A stretch of 64,000 nucleotides of DNA from Epiperipatus broadwayi (GCA_028023455.1 JAQFVV010000317.1:257501-321500); one strand, 5' to 3'. Shown: positions 24,309-36,637, counted from the first letter of the stretch. A program made the numbers and translations. The notes: generated by a model from the letters alone, not told the origin.

Positions 24309-24439
24309 TACATCGTGCATTCTTTCTAAAAATCATGACTTTTTTAAAACGCCACGGGACACGGTCGGGTCACCTTAGTAAACATACATATTGACAGGGG
24401 CGCCAAAATCAAATTTGCATGCGGGCGCCTAGTACCCAG

Positions 24440-24450
24440 CGCCGGCCCTG
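24440..24450 (-). repeat. hAT terminal inverted repeat, right
   Basis: CGCCGGCCCTG, perfect inverse of 19874-19884. Confidence 0.92.
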
Positions 24451-24458
24451 TAAGTGGT
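24451..24458. repeat. hAT target-site duplication, right
   Basis: TAAGTGGT, identical to 19866-19873. Confidence 0.9.
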
Positions 24459-26141
24459 AGTAATAGACAATAACTGTATATTTTATTAAAAACAATAAGG
24501 ATGAATTCAACTTTCTAGTAATATTCGTCTTTTACCATGGTTCAATTATTAAAATATTATGCTTCATTAGAAAAAGAAAACCATGCTTACTTTATATGTA
24601 AATCTGGATTTGAAAATGAGAAATTAATCATAGAATATATTTATTACAAAAAGTAATGAAAAACACTTATAATAACGATAATAAATTTATGATGATTATA
24701 CTGTATCTTTTATTTTGTCAACTAAAGTTAATTCATTTGATCATCTATATATATATATATGTAATTATTTATTGCCTGTTATCTAATTTTATATATATGT
24801 AAGTGCATATAAATAACTAAACTACTTTATATCTTGTAATTCTGTTCACTTTAACTATCATTAAAAGCAAATATGAATAAAGGATCATATTTGCTTGACT
24901 GGTCGTTGTTTTAGTCAGCTGATACTATTATCTCTTTCTGAAATGTCAAACTTCTTTTTCTGAAGAATGACTTTTATAGGGATTATAAAGCTTTTGTATT
25001 TGTTAAGATGAAAGGATCAAATGGACTTGAGAAGGTGAAATTCTTCTGAGGTTATAGAAAGAGGGAGTTTCTGATTAATTTTTATCTTTTACATTTATTA
25101 TTATTTATACATTTATTTAAATTGTGTTTCATTTGCTTCAAATTATTATTATGTTTTACTTTTATTGCTGCAATAAAATATCTTATTTGTAAGTTACAGT
25201 ACATCTTTTTTAGAAGTTTTTTCGTAAACTCAAATTAATTTAAATAATTAAGACTCTGTGATACTTAATCGTTGGTGCATAAATAAACAAATCGTAAATA
25301 AAAAAAGAAAGAAAAAAGCAAATCACGTATGTATTTTGATAAGTTTTGCATATAAATAGGTATGTATATTTATATAAGAATAGGTACCTAGATATTGAAG
25401 AGCCGCCTAGCGTCGTAATAATAATAATATATTCGCTCATATTGCAATATGAGTTCGAATCTAAGTCGAGTAAAATTTTATAAATATTTGTGTAGCAGGT
25501 TTAAGATATTATTTCGTAAATAGGTATCTACTTATTTTTAAATAGAAAATAAAACAATTGATGGAAAGCAGCTCCAGCCTTTTTTTTACTTGACAATTTA
25601 CAAATCTAGTGAGTACCGCTTTCTCTTTCACTGTTTTTCTTCGAACGGCCATTGGAGAGAGTAATCTTTGTTTAGAAGTGAGATATTTAAAGAATGATTT
25701 AAATTGCATGCATTTTATGCTTAAATATGTATTTGCACACACATTTGTTTATAGTCATATGTACTGAATACCCATCCCAAACACATTTTCTGAATTTTAA
25801 ATAGTGCATCTGAAATTCGAATTCAAATACCAGTAACATTAAATTTTAAAATTCGGCGTTAATAAATAGAATTTTTAAAAAGGTGAAATGAAGTAAAATG
25901 AAACTTAATAATTTGATTGATAATATGAACCTGATAGCATAGCTAAGAAAATCTGGAAAATTATAGTTACGGATAATTGGTTTGCATATTATTATAATAA
26001 TAAACAACTATTCAAAAAAAGAATATGGCCATTTCAACTCCAAAAAAAAAAAGGACAGGAGAGAGAAACTACTTTAAAAATGAGTTCTGGCAGTGACTAT
26101 AAAAGTCAATCTGTGAACAACAAATATGTTCACGGGTTCAA
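24459..26141. other. gene-free AT-rich DNA
   Basis: No coding signal. Holds a TA microsatellite near 24748-24760 and a possible tRNA-like relic at 25395-25470. The small minus-strand frames at 25240-25742 carry no recognised motif. Confidence 0.55.
25395..25470 (+). repeat. possible tRNA-like SINE relic
   Basis: An anticodon-arm-like hairpin (CTCATATTGCAATATGAG) is followed at once by GTTCGAATC, a good B-box core. The 5' part (GCCGCCTAGCGTCGTAAT) could be a D arm. The cloverleaf is incomplete and contains an (AAT)n insert, so a SINE relic is likelier than a tRNA gene. Confidence 0.3.
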
Positions 26142-26151
26142 TTTTTTTTTT

Positions 26152-27020
26152 ATTTGTTGTTACGATCTTCTCTTTTAGTTTCTTCAGCAGAAAACTTTTC
26201 TTTCACCATATCTAATTGCAGCTCTCCTAAGTATTCTATTCTCTGCCATATCTTACCAATGGAAACAACTGGCATTGCACTTCTTTAGAGTGTCTTTGAG
26301 ATGATCCTTATAGCATAGATGGAGTCAACTTCTCTTATGAAAGCCATGTTTAAGTTTGCCATAAAATACCCTTGTAGGAAGTCTTTCTTTATTTTACATA
26401 TCCAATGAAGATATGATTTTACAATAATGAACTCATTAGTATCACATACTGCAAACTGAAGAATATATTGTTTGGTTTTATGATCTTACGATTGTATTTT
26501 TAAAATTTTATATTGCATTCACAGGGTGCCCAAGTTTCACATCAATACAATAAATCCAAGATAACATCTTCATATACAGCTGACATAATTCCAATAATTT
26601 GTCTATGATAAAATGCTTTATCTTCTAACTTATTAAAAGTAGAAGCAGCAGCACATTACAGTCTGTGTTGAATATCAACATTTAAATCCACTCTTTTACT
26701 TATAAAACTACCAAGGTGTTTGAAACTGATTTACATTCTCAAGTTGATAATCATTCATGCTGAAAGTTTCTGAGGACTTTTCTTCTAGCATTAGCTGATA
26801 ATGAATTTGAAATTTTTGAATATTAATTTTTTAAAAAAAAAGATAATTTTATTTGTTGCATTTAAAACATTAAGAATATTCTGTAAAGCATCTTTTGAAT
26901 TGGAAAAAGTAGCACAATCATCAGCATACTGTAAATCCAGAATTCAAGTAAATGAAATTCTTGTATTTGCTTTTACTTGATTCAAATCAAAAATTCCATT
27001 ATCAAATCTATATGTATTTT
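26152..27020 (-). pseudogene. LINE reverse transcriptase, C-terminal part (broken)
   Basis: On the minus strand, 26911-26931 reads QYADDCA, the catalytic aspartate pair of a LINE reverse transcriptase. It is followed downstream by a helix-rich stretch and, near 26180-26400, by the Lys/Arg-rich tail with words like RLPTRVFYGKLKHG and YKDHLKDTLKKCN that is common at the end of these ORF2 proteins. Several frame changes and stops make it inactive. Confidence 0.68.
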
Positions 27021-27044
27021 CATTCCTGTCTAATTAATCAACCT

Positions 27045-27690
27045 ATAAACAATTCCAAAGACCACTATCATAAAAATTGAAAATAAAATTGTAAAGGTTT
27101 CAAGTCCTGATGAAATATCTGGAAAAGCTTTAAAATATAAAGTTGATATATTAGCTTTAAAAATATTGGAATTTTTTAGTAATATCAGAACTTGTGAAGT
27201 TTTCACATCTGATTTTAAGGATGCTTTAATTGTTCCAATTATTAAAAACAAAGGAACTAGTTCAAGATTGAGGTAATTATTATGGAATATCATCATTATT
27301 CATTAGGACAAAAGTATTTTCCAAACTTTTGTTTTAATAGATTGCTTCCAGAAATAAATAATTAGTTACCAAGACTCAGTGTGATTTTAGGGAATCAAGA
27401 AGCACTGTAGATTTTTTTTTTTTTTGCCAGGCAAATGCAAGAAAAGTTTCAGGAATAAAGAAATGATTTATATATTGCTTTTATTGATTTGCTCAAGGCA
27501 TTTGATTTAATTAATAGAACAGGCTTATGGCTTTGTTTGAAATTAGTTCATCGGTTGTTCACCAAAATTTATTTGTATTGTACTGTTTCTATGTGGTCGA
27601 ATGAGAGAAAGAATTTTTACTATAGGTGGAAAGTCTGAGGCATTTGAAATTGTATTTATAAATTGACCATATTCAGCTCAGTAATTTTGA
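27045..27690 (+). pseudogene. LINE reverse transcriptase, N-terminal part (inverted, broken)
   Basis: On the plus strand the order of reverse transcriptase landmarks is kept. SPDEIS is near 27098, FKDALIVPI near 27213-27240, then a segment around 27340-27410 corresponding to the LLPE...CGFR block (frameshifted), and AFIDLLKAFD at 27477-27506. It fades out near 27690, before the catalytic YADD, which lies in the other half on the opposite strand. A poly-T run at 27413-27424 interrupts it. Confidence 0.68.
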
Positions 27691-27934
27691 AATTAAATCT
27701 AAGATAAAAGAAAAAAAGAAGTGTGTGATTACTGAGAAATAATCTTAATGGCTTTAGTTTGTCAAATGTAATGAGGTTTTTTTGTAAATTAAATTTTCTG
27801 TAAAACTATTGTAGCCCTTGGGTTTGCGCAAGGCTCCATTAAATTTAGAATTAGCTATATAAGACAATGTTTAGTAAAAATTTTCCTCATAGGTTGTATA
27901 TATTTTTTTCTTCAATAGACAAACTTTCTAGCCA

Positions 27935-27995
27935 ATGCTAGGTTTGAACCAATATTCTTAGGGATTGTGTACGTTTTACTTGGTAGGCAATCTAA
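27935..27995 (-). repeat. possible tRNA-like SINE relic
   Basis: On the minus strand it has GGTTCAAACC, a good B-box core, preceded by a stretch of about 45 bases beginning TTGCCTACCAAG. The A box is poor. Too short and too worn to name a family. Confidence 0.25.
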
Positions 27996-29329
27996 ACATT
28001 TTCTTATAAAAGATTTCTAACCAAAAAATTGTTTTATTTAGGACAATTTAATAGTCAAAGATATAATTTATTAGATAAGCGGTATTTATATATCACTTTA
28101 ATAGTTGGAGATTGGAAAGAAGGGGGGGTGCGGTTTATACAACTACTTTAGAGAGTGAAAGTAGATAGTCATAGTTTTACAATGACAGGTTAGAACTCAA
28201 TAGTTCATAAAATTAAATTGTAACAAAAAAACACAAGCAAGGATTAGAATATTAAACAATCAGTTTAATTAAAATTGTATATGTGAGACATGCGTGTGTG
28301 TATTTGATTTAGTTGTAGATTTTAGTTGTAAGGTTCATGATTAAATAATAATTATTCCATATCATCTCATGGGGAACTCCTTTAAAGAAGAAGTAATTTG
28401 TTTTAATAGTTTATTCATAGCAGCCAAAATTTCGGTCAAGATTCTGGCTTCGAAGTTGGATTGCTATACATTTTTTTTTATTATTATTAAAGAAAATGTA
28501 AAAGGGGGGATTTTCTTTCATTTGTTCTTTGGTGTGATTTCCATGAGCATAGAATTACTAAAGTAAATTACTAATGTAAATCAAATGATATCTATGACAC
28601 AGGAATTTAAGTTTAGAAAAAATGGGGGTCATCCATTGGAATGCAGACATGAATTTGGCAGGTGGTCTTTCAAGAGGGCATAAGTTTAAAATAACAAGAA
28701 AGGAAAAAGAAACAATAGGTAATTAATCAATGAAAACACAGACCAGACCAAAAATATTTTGGAAAGTTAACTGTTTAGGGGGGGGAATGAAGGAAGCCAG
28801 ACAATATATGAGTTCGCTCTTTTGTTGGGGGGGGATCTTTTTTGGCTGATCTTTTTTGCAGGCTCTCATCATCAGTTATCGAGAAGCCTTGATGTAAAGT
28901 TAAAGAAAATTTTCTTTAAAAAAAGAAAGAAAAGAGAGAAAAGAAATTGTTTATTGTTAGTCATTCTGTCTGTCTCTTGAATGACAAACTTAGCCAAATT
29001 TAATGATATAAGTAAAAAAAAAAAGACTCTAGTAAGTTTTTATTAGGTGCACATAGTTCTTTCTGAAATTAATCAACATCATGATTTGTCTTGCATTAAT
29101 TTATCAGAAATCGGCAAATGGTAAAATTTAAACTACAGAAAATAAAAAATTTAAAAAAAAATGATTTTGATTTTGCATATAAAGCATCAAATCTGAATAC
29201 TAAGTGAACTGAAAAATACATCAAGAAGTGTACTTATATATTCAAAAATTAAAAAAAAAAAGTTCTGTTCAGCTGTAATTCCCAGAAACCAAAATGAGAA
29301 AATATCAGCAGCGCAAAAACTTTGTACAT

Positions 29330-29400
29330 TTTGGCATGGGAATTGAACTTGTATCACAGTGACTCTACCACATAAAGTCATGTGTGCACACGAACAAACC
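29330..29400 (-). repeat. tRNA-derived SINE relic
   Basis: On the minus strand TTATGTGGTAGAGTCACTGT (A-box-like) is followed by AAGTTCAATTCCCATGCC (B-box-like). The anticodon arm is shortened, so it is a SINE relic rather than a gene. It resembles the relic at 481-575 in its GGTAGAGT core. Confidence 0.4.
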
Positions 29401-31986
29401 AAAGAAGAAGAAAAGAGAAAAATGGAAACTAGAAATCGGAAGGATGACTCGCAAGGACGATTTAAGTATATTTTTATTATTTGTTATTCATTTCGAACAT
29501 TTAATCTAAAAAAAAAGAAAAAGATTTTTTTTATCATATATATCCATTTAAAGTTAATCCATGTTAGAATCATTATTATTACTTTGGGGGTAGAGAAATT
29601 AATATCATATCATTTTGTATGTGCTTGTTAAATGCTTTTATTATTATCATTTAGGGGTATCAAATCATTTTGTATGTGCTTGTTTTAAATGCTTTACATT
29701 TTTTTATGAAAAGAGTGAAAGATATTGTTAGGGGAAATGTTTTGGATTGGATCAGGAATTCTTATAAAGTGCTTAGACCCAGTGCTATATTTTATGAAGG
29801 TTGTGTGAATGTTCGGCTAAAACATCATCATTATGGTATAAACGAGCAGAGAGATAGTTTTGGAAAATTTAGTGCGCATTTCTTATTATGATTATCATAA
29901 AGTTAAAGGTAGATACAAGCTAATTAAGGCTTGGAAAAATTGTTGGCTAATGTTCTGGTGTACTATTTTGCAAGAGTAATGGAGATGTGAAAGTTTTACT
30001 TGTACAAATTGATGTTAGACCTGCTGTATATATGTGGATGGACTAAGAGTCTCCACCAAGCTAGTGAAGTAATAGTTTAGTTCGCTCACTAAGATATCTA
30101 ATCCATATTTATAAAGTATTTAAACACAGTGGAAGAGTTTTCCCACTTGGTTATTTTCTACACCGTAAGATGATTTCTTTATTAATGGCCAGAGGTTAAT
30201 AGGTAAACCCAAGTCTCTCTGCATGACTAGCGATAAAAATCCTAGCATACCTCAATCTTAGTGGAAAGGTTTTCTTGTATTCGGGTCACTGCCTGCCTCA
30301 TATTAATGTTGATATTCCTTACAGGTGTATGAAATATAGCTGTTACTAAGCTTTACTTATAAATGTTGTTTACAGGGTCGCAAACTCAATTTGATGTCAG
30401 GATGAGTACGGGTGGTGTGTGTGTGATTGGTATACTTGAACATTATTTTGTTGATTTATTTCAATAGATCAATAAGAGCCAAGAATAATAATGTAAATGA
30501 ATATTAAATTTAAGGGTTAAATAAAACCTACGAATATTGTAAGCAATGTATATCTAAAATTATCTAATAAATATATCCACAGCCAACTGAGACCTTCGCT
30601 GGAAAGGTAATATTACTGAAATTATTATTATTGCCATAAGAACATGAATATAGAGTATATGCACATGTGATAATGATTGAGCTAGATACCGATTTGTTGA
30701 CATTTGCTTAGTCCCACCATACATAAAATATCTCTATTGTAAAGCATAGGATGAAGGAATATTAGATTAAAATAATTAAATAAAATTTTTAAAGTTTATT
30801 ATTGGAAGAATTACCCTTAGAAACAAATCAGTAATTGAAGGCATTAAACACTGGGGGGGGGGGGGGATTTAATGTTCGCTATGTCTGAGATAAAAATAAA
30901 TATATGTGAAGATAACTATTATCTTTATCTGTCTGTTATTAGTATTTACTCCATGGCAATCGTAATTCCCTAATAATTAAAAATTAATATTTATATTCTA
31001 AAACTTCTTAAAATTATCTGTTGATTTAGGGATATTTATTTTTTATATCATAATACGGTTGTAGAACAGAGGAAAACCATGTGAATCAGCAAGTGAATGT
31101 ACATATTATGTTATTGAGTTATAGTATGTTAATAAAATTTCTCATTTTGTTTTAAATAAAAATTTGCGTACATCTCAATGTTTTGTGGGTTATTCCAATC
31201 TAGACATCTCAAATCCAATCATACATCAATACATTATTGTTTATGTTTGAATCATCATTTTTAATAAATTGTATCACTGTAAAATTTCTTTAGATGATTA
31301 ATTTTTCGAGCTGGCAATACAAGATTACCAATACTCAATTCAGTATAGTTGAAATATAGATGATGAATATGGGTGGTTATTGAGTGATAGTGGATGCAGT
31401 GGGTGGGCATAAAATCCTTTCCCCATCTGTTGTATTCAAACACCTCTCTAGATGCACTTTTTTATAATTCTACTTTAATTATGTGTTTATAATATATTAT
31501 TTCTAAAAGATTTAATCTTAATTATTTGAACTTTAATGTAATTGGACCTTGGCTACATTAAAGACAGCCAAGATTAATCTTGGAGGTGAACATGAGAGGG
31601 GTATTTATCACCAATAATCCATAGCAGCTTGTTCGACTTCCAGACCTTATTGTTCTAAAATGCTGAGAAGAGATTATAATGGGAGAAATGAGCTACCACA
31701 ATAGAAAATTTAATAGTAAAAGAGATAGTAGTGCAATAGACCTATGAATGTGAGGATGATGGAGGGATGGGTCAGGAAGGTGGAGATGGATATATAACTA
31801 TTTGTAATCTGAAATTAAATTTTAATTGTGACTTTAATGATGGTGAATGGGGTGTGTGCTAAGAATATAAATTGTAATGGAAGTTGAGTTTAAAGTTTCT
31901 TCTCTTTAATAATCACGAACTTCCAAGAGTATTATTGTTATTATTTTTAATGCATTCTCAGTGTTCTCTTATTCAATTGATTATTT

Positions 31987-32080
31987 ATTAACCCATTTAT
32001 TAAATATCATTGTTGAAATTTATTAATAAGTTTAATTAACCCATTTATTAAATATCATTGTTGAAATTTATTAATAAGTT
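31987..32080 (+). repeat. tandem duplication, 48-bp unit x2
   Basis: The unit beginning ATTAACCCATTTATTAAATA at 31987 is repeated at 32035 with essentially no change, so the duplication is recent. Confidence 0.9.
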
Positions 32081-32239
32081 ATGGAAATAAGGTTTAGCCT
32101 AAATATTTTCATTGAAGTTGCAATTTGGCGCCCTGGCAAATATGATTATGGATGTTCTATCCCATCATCATCAATTCCAATAGGTTTTAGAAATAATGTT
32201 AGCTGGGAACAGTGAAGCATCCATCGATCTATCTTCAAA

Positions 32240-32425
32240 ATGTTACAATTGGCACACAACGTGGCCGCAAGTGTCTAAGTGAAATAAATAAAAATTTACA
32301 ATTGATGCAGAGCGTGGTCGCCCGAGATGGAATAAAATAAGTTATAATTGGTGCCAATTTGTTTAACATCTTATAGATTTAAAATAGGTAGAAATAAATA
32401 TGTTATAATTGGTGCCGCAATGAAA
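32240..32425 (+). repeat. degenerate array of LTR-end/primer-binding-site-like blocks
   Basis: Four blocks start near 32241, 32295, 32340 and 32400. Each has a GTTACAAT- or GTTATAAT-like word followed by TGG(C/T)GC or a near match, and the first two continue with a (A/G)CGTGG word. A (G)AAATAAATA spacer precedes most of them. GTTACA followed by TGGCGC...AACGTGG looks like an LTR end next to a tRNA primer-binding site, repeated about every 50-60 bases. A further TTGGCGCCCTGG occurs at 32126-32137. No retroelement body follows. Confidence 0.45.
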
Positions 32426-34639
32426 GGCCTGATAATGATCTGTGGATGATGAAGCTATAAAGAGTAAGAGTGAATTAGTTTAAAGTCTTTTATAGATTTT
32501 AAAATAATATGTTATACTATATATATATATAAAATAATCTTGATATGTAGTTAAGTTGATTCCATTTAGTCATAATTTATGTCTTAATGTGAGGGTTTGT
32601 TGGAAGTACACTTTTATATTTTTTGGAAGATAAAGGTGAATCTAAATATGTTAAAATTAAATGTAAAGTGATGAAAATGAAGGAATTTATAGGCAACTTA
32701 TAAAAAGATAGCCTGAAAATTTCCTAATGAAATTATAAAAGAATGAATTTTTTTTATTATTATCTGTAAGTAAATAAAAAATAAAATATTTAAAAAAAAT
32801 TATAAAATAATTATTTATGAAAATAGCTCATTAAAAAGTAATTCATTTCATAAAAGCATTGGAAGCTTGTTTGATTTTTGTGATTTATTTGAGCTTCAAA
32901 TAAAAATAAAATGAAATGGATTATTACTTTGGTATTTTTGAAACATTATTTTTTTTAAACTATTTTTTTGATAAAACATAATTTTTATTTAAATAAAATA
33001 ATTTTCTTCATGAGTTTTTTTCTTCTTATGTTTCTTGTTCTTTCCACAAGAGAGTGCCTATTGTCAATGATTTTGATTATTGTATTTATTTTGAATTTCA
33101 AATGAAAAAAAAACTTATTTTAACTATTTTTTACACTTATTATTTTTTTTATAAAATATTTATGAAATATTAATTATTTAAGAAGAAGAATTTAGATTTT
33201 AGTCAAAAATATTTAATTTTAATTAAGTAAACTAATATTAACCAATTTTTACTCTACAATTGTAATATTACTATTGGCTCAGTTGTTAATGACTTTTTCT
33301 GGAAAAGTAAGGTTGTGATTTCAAGTTTTGATCAGAGACTATTTTTTTTCATTGTTAAAAATTCAAAAATATGGACATTCTGACAAACACAGACAAAACA
33401 AATTAATATAAAAGCATTTAGTAAATGGTAATTTGAAAACAATTAAAGATTGGGCAAAAAATTTGTAAAATTCATGCATTGAAAGGGAATCAAATATGGA
33501 ATTTTAAAATATCTGCTCATTAAACTGCTTTACAAAAATAATTGGGCAAAAGACAGTTGCATGACTTGAATTTTGGAAAACATCTGTGTAAGAAAAATGT
33601 GAGAGAAATAAGAAAAGACTACTGAATTATAAGTTAATCTAAATATTTCATTGTAATAAACTTGAGTAATTAACACTTTATAAATTAAGTGGAATAAACA
33701 CTTGTTTATATTATTATAATATCAGCTATGTCTAATAAATCTTATTATTGGAGAATTAAAAGTATGACGTGTTTGGTTTCCATTAGTTGTGTTATTCATT
33801 CTTCTCATGTAGCTTTATGAAAATATAGTAATGCCACACTTTATAAACCCAGACTTGATTCATAATAGTGGTTGTATCCTGAAATATGTTGCCCATGTTC
33901 AAAAGTTAAATCATCTCTACTGATCTAAAGTTGTAGTAATACATATTCATCATTTGTTCTATAAAGTGCTGACTTCAAAATTTTTAAGATACCCTATTTA
34001 GAAAATAAAACTATGCATCCATCATAGAACGTGAGTTCTCAACAAGGCTATGGAATTCCAAGTAATCTTAAAATAGATTTTACATCAGGTACCTGAGATC
34101 ATAAGCTTAATCAAATAGAAAATCCATGATAAGAATGTTTCATTTTTTGTATATAATTTAATTTTTGGAAAGTCAAATATGTATTTCTTTGTATTTTTAT
34201 TTATCATATCTATATTTAAATTATCTTTATTTAGTTAGATATGCATTGAGTGAATAATTAAATAATCTGAGATTTGTAGTAATTTAGGGCTAGTAATTTT
34301 CATTTGTTCAAGTGATACTAGATGTGAACAAATTCTTTTTATAATGGAAACCTGGGGTAGTTTACCTCTTAGATAAGGACTAGATATTATATCACACAAT
34401 TTAAATGTGACACATTGGAAGAAATGCGTCTTCAAAAGTCTTGTATATACCAGGTTGTGTCCTTTTATGTATTATTAACTATGTCTTTATCTATACTCAG
34501 TAGCTATCAATTGTATTAAATTAATAAAATTGTTATAACTTAAAAATAATTAAAAGTTTGTTGCTTTTCTTCCTTGTATATCTATCTCTTTCTTATGGCT
34601 CATTCAATCATTAATTATTATTATCTTATTATCTGTGTA
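32426..34639. other. gene-free AT-rich DNA
   Basis: A/T-rich with a TA microsatellite near 32517-32531 and long A or T runs. The frame at 34235-34435 (minus) has no motif. Nothing else is seen. Confidence 0.55.
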
Positions 34640-35165
34640 CATGGTGAAAATGTTACCCCTTTGAGTTAGAATTATGCTAATAAGGGATTTCATCACCAGT
34701 AGATGAGGCAATTATTATGTCATCTATGTAAATAGTGGCCATTTGCTTGATTTCAGGAGATGGTTTGAGGCATTTGATTAGATCAGTGCCACTATATACC
34801 AATCCGAATGGCATTCGATTGAATTGGAATGAGATGCCCTCATACCGAAAAGCAGTCTATTGGTGATCCTCTGGCTAGAGTTTTATGCCAATAACTGTAG
34901 ATTAAGTTGAAAGTAGAGAATACTTTCTTATTTTCAAATCTCATGAATAGCTCATGGGTGGATGGTGGTATATTTCTGTCAGGAATGGTAATTTGGTTTA
35001 GTTGCCTAGCATCTCAAACAAAATCTCATTGACCAATCTTTCTTCTTCACTGTCACTAGAGGACTGCTGTATGGTGAAGACCATTTGGAAATAATTCCCT
35101 ACTCAAACATCTTATTGTTTTGCTTGGTTATTTCCTCACATTATTAGTATGATATGGGATATGAC
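34640..35165 (-). pseudogene. Gypsy-type reverse transcriptase (broken)
   Basis: In shifting minus-strand frames it shows the family's landmarks in order. A WSSPY...VKKKD block is near 35090-35020, FNRMPFGL near 34797-34830 and the catalytic YIDD box at 34707-34733. Stops and frame changes occur between them. Family assignment rests on the MPFGL and YIDD boxes and the WSSPY start. Confidence 0.68.
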
Positions 35166-35239
35166 TTGGATTGAAATTGCTGGTTATTAAATAATTTGAT
35201 GCATTGTTAAAACCCTCTATCACTCCTGATACCAGAAAA

Positions 35240-35460
35240 TATTCTGATGTATTTATCAAGGATGGACCTTACTCTTGTCAACACCATCGATCAATTTGTA
35301 TTTGATCTTTGCTTGTATGCGTGTCTCATGGGCATTTGATGCTATGCAATCAATTTTATGAATGTCATATTTCTGCAGCACTGTCATTTCTAAGACTTCA
35401 TCACCTACCCTGATTAAAGGTTTTATTTTGGTCCTCTTATTTAATGTGGTTGGTTGAGAG
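35240..35460 (-). pseudogene. pre-RT/protease-region remnant
   Basis: A minus-strand frame stays open for about 55 codons, with words like VGDEVLEMTVLQKYDIHKID. Its place between gag and reverse transcriptase suggests the protease/linker region. No DTG or DSG protease motif is recognisable, so the call rests on position. Confidence 0.35.
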
Positions 35461-35809
35461 GAGGAACACTCTCAGTATCCATTTAGTTTGTTGTGTTACT
35501 CTTTTTCATTGGGGTTTTATTTAACCCTGAGATCCATGCCTTTCATATAGTATTGGGGTCTCGAACATACATTTTGTGCTCCACAGTTATTGACCATTGA
35601 TCTCATCATTTCTACTATTAATAGGTTTTTCATCATTTCTCTCTCTTTTTTTTTTTTTGGTATTGGCTATTGTTTTATTTTCTTTTGTAATTAAAGGCAT
35701 TAATGGAGATTTTTTTATTTTCTGTTTGCTGAATTTACTATTTATGTTTTGGCTATTGATATCATTATTATTAAGAAACTGATAACTGCTCAATGCTACT
35801 AACATTGGT

Positions 35810-36080
35810 GCATATTCACAATTGCTTGATTTTCATGGGAAAGTCATACCAAACTATGCAAATGATTTGTTTTTTGCTTAGTGGATAAGTTTCCGGGGCT
35901 TTTAACATGGCGATCTCTTCTAAAGAATTTCACTAATGTCTCTCCTGGTGTGTTATGGTACTTCTCTTGCATTATCTGATATAGTAATGCTTTTCATTCT
36001 AGAAACTTTTTATTACTAGAAATTTATAATCGTCATAGGTTGACGGTGTTTGGAACATTGACTCCTACCATGCCAATGTA
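35810..36080 (-). pseudogene. gag-like remnant
   Basis: Minus-strand frames contain a stretch resembling the retrotransposon gag domain (MQEKYHNTPGETLVKFF near 35975-35925), interrupted by stops. Position between the coiled coil and the reverse transcriptase fits gag. Confidence 0.35.
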
Positions 36081-36637
36081 TCGTCCTATGAATGGCTGTA
36101 TATGATAATGACCTTCTCTCATTCTAATAGGTTCTGGTTTATTGAGAGGTCCAGCCTCCTAAGATTTTCAGTAGGCAAACTTTTGAACACCTTCAACTTA
36201 GCAAACTGGTTCACTGAGCTCAGTGTACCTTCCTTATATTGTTTTTCTGTCTGCCTGATTCTCCTTTCTTTTGACCAGGGTCTTTATTTATAATTACATG
36301 TTCTATGGACATCATTCTCTCCTTTTCGATTCTGTTCATGGGACCCATTTTATTATGATCCTTTTCTTTTCCTAAGATCCGTTTAATGGCAGTATCTAGT
36401 TTTCCTTTAAGTGACCTCCTTTCTTTTTGTGAGCCTTGACCCTGTGCGCATTTTTCTAATCCATTTTATTAACCTATCCTCTAGGATCCCTATATGCTGG
36501 TTGATTGATTCTTTTAGTTTTTTTAGTTGGGCCCATAATTAATTTTGATTCTCGGTCATCTTTTTGAGGCTCTTATTATTTTGTGAGATTTCATTCTTAA
36601 TCACAACTTCTGCTTCCATTAGTCTCTGATTATCCTC

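Larger units (their letters stand above)
23727..24373. repeat. possible nested element in the hAT 3' region
   Basis: Starts GTGACC and ends GGTCAC, a 6-bp inverted end pair, with GGGACAC near each end. It encloses all three palindromes listed below. The end match is short and no target duplication is clear, so a nested non-autonomous element is only a suggestion. Confidence 0.3.
19874..24450 (+). mobile_element. hAT transposon, nearly intact
   Basis: Element of 4577 bp with 11-bp perfect terminal inverted repeats (CAGGGCCGGCG) and a perfect 8-bp target duplication (TAAGTGGT). Both ends are strikingly G+C-rich against the AT-rich surroundings and share GCATGCGGGCGC subterminal words. A transposase frame on the plus strand (21079-23109 plus the C-terminal part to 23575) carries the TTF zinc finger, DDE-type core and C-terminal dimerisation region of the hAT family related to vertebrate ZMYM1-like proteins. 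One frameshift separates the two frames. The 3' non-coding part holds nested palindromes. The clean duplication and nearly open frame mark a fairly recent insertion. Confidence 0.93.
26142..27690 (-). mobile_element. LINE fragment with inverted 5' part
   Basis: Decayed non-LTR retrotransposon lying on the minus strand, with a T run at 26142-26151 that may be its poly(A) tail read in reverse. The 3' part of the reverse transcriptase, with the YADD catalytic motif, reads on the minus strand (26152-27020). The earlier part of the same domain reads on the plus strand (27045-27690). The two parts meet near 27030. This arrangement is the product expected from twin priming during insertion. Many stops and frameshifts are present. 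The clade was not determined; Jockey- or RTE-like is plausible. Confidence 0.7.
27691..31986. other. gene-free AT-rich DNA
   Basis: No convincing coding frame. Contents: two possible tRNA-like relics (27935-27995 and 29330-29400), G runs (for example near 28126, 28780, 28827 and 30853-30867), and a short direct repeat in which the 25-base word around 29609-29633 recurs near 29665-29690. The small palindrome CCAAGATTAATCTTGG is at 31568-31583. Frames at 28369-28566, 29187-29402, 29359-29631 and 29670-29891 have no recognised motif. Confidence 0.5.
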
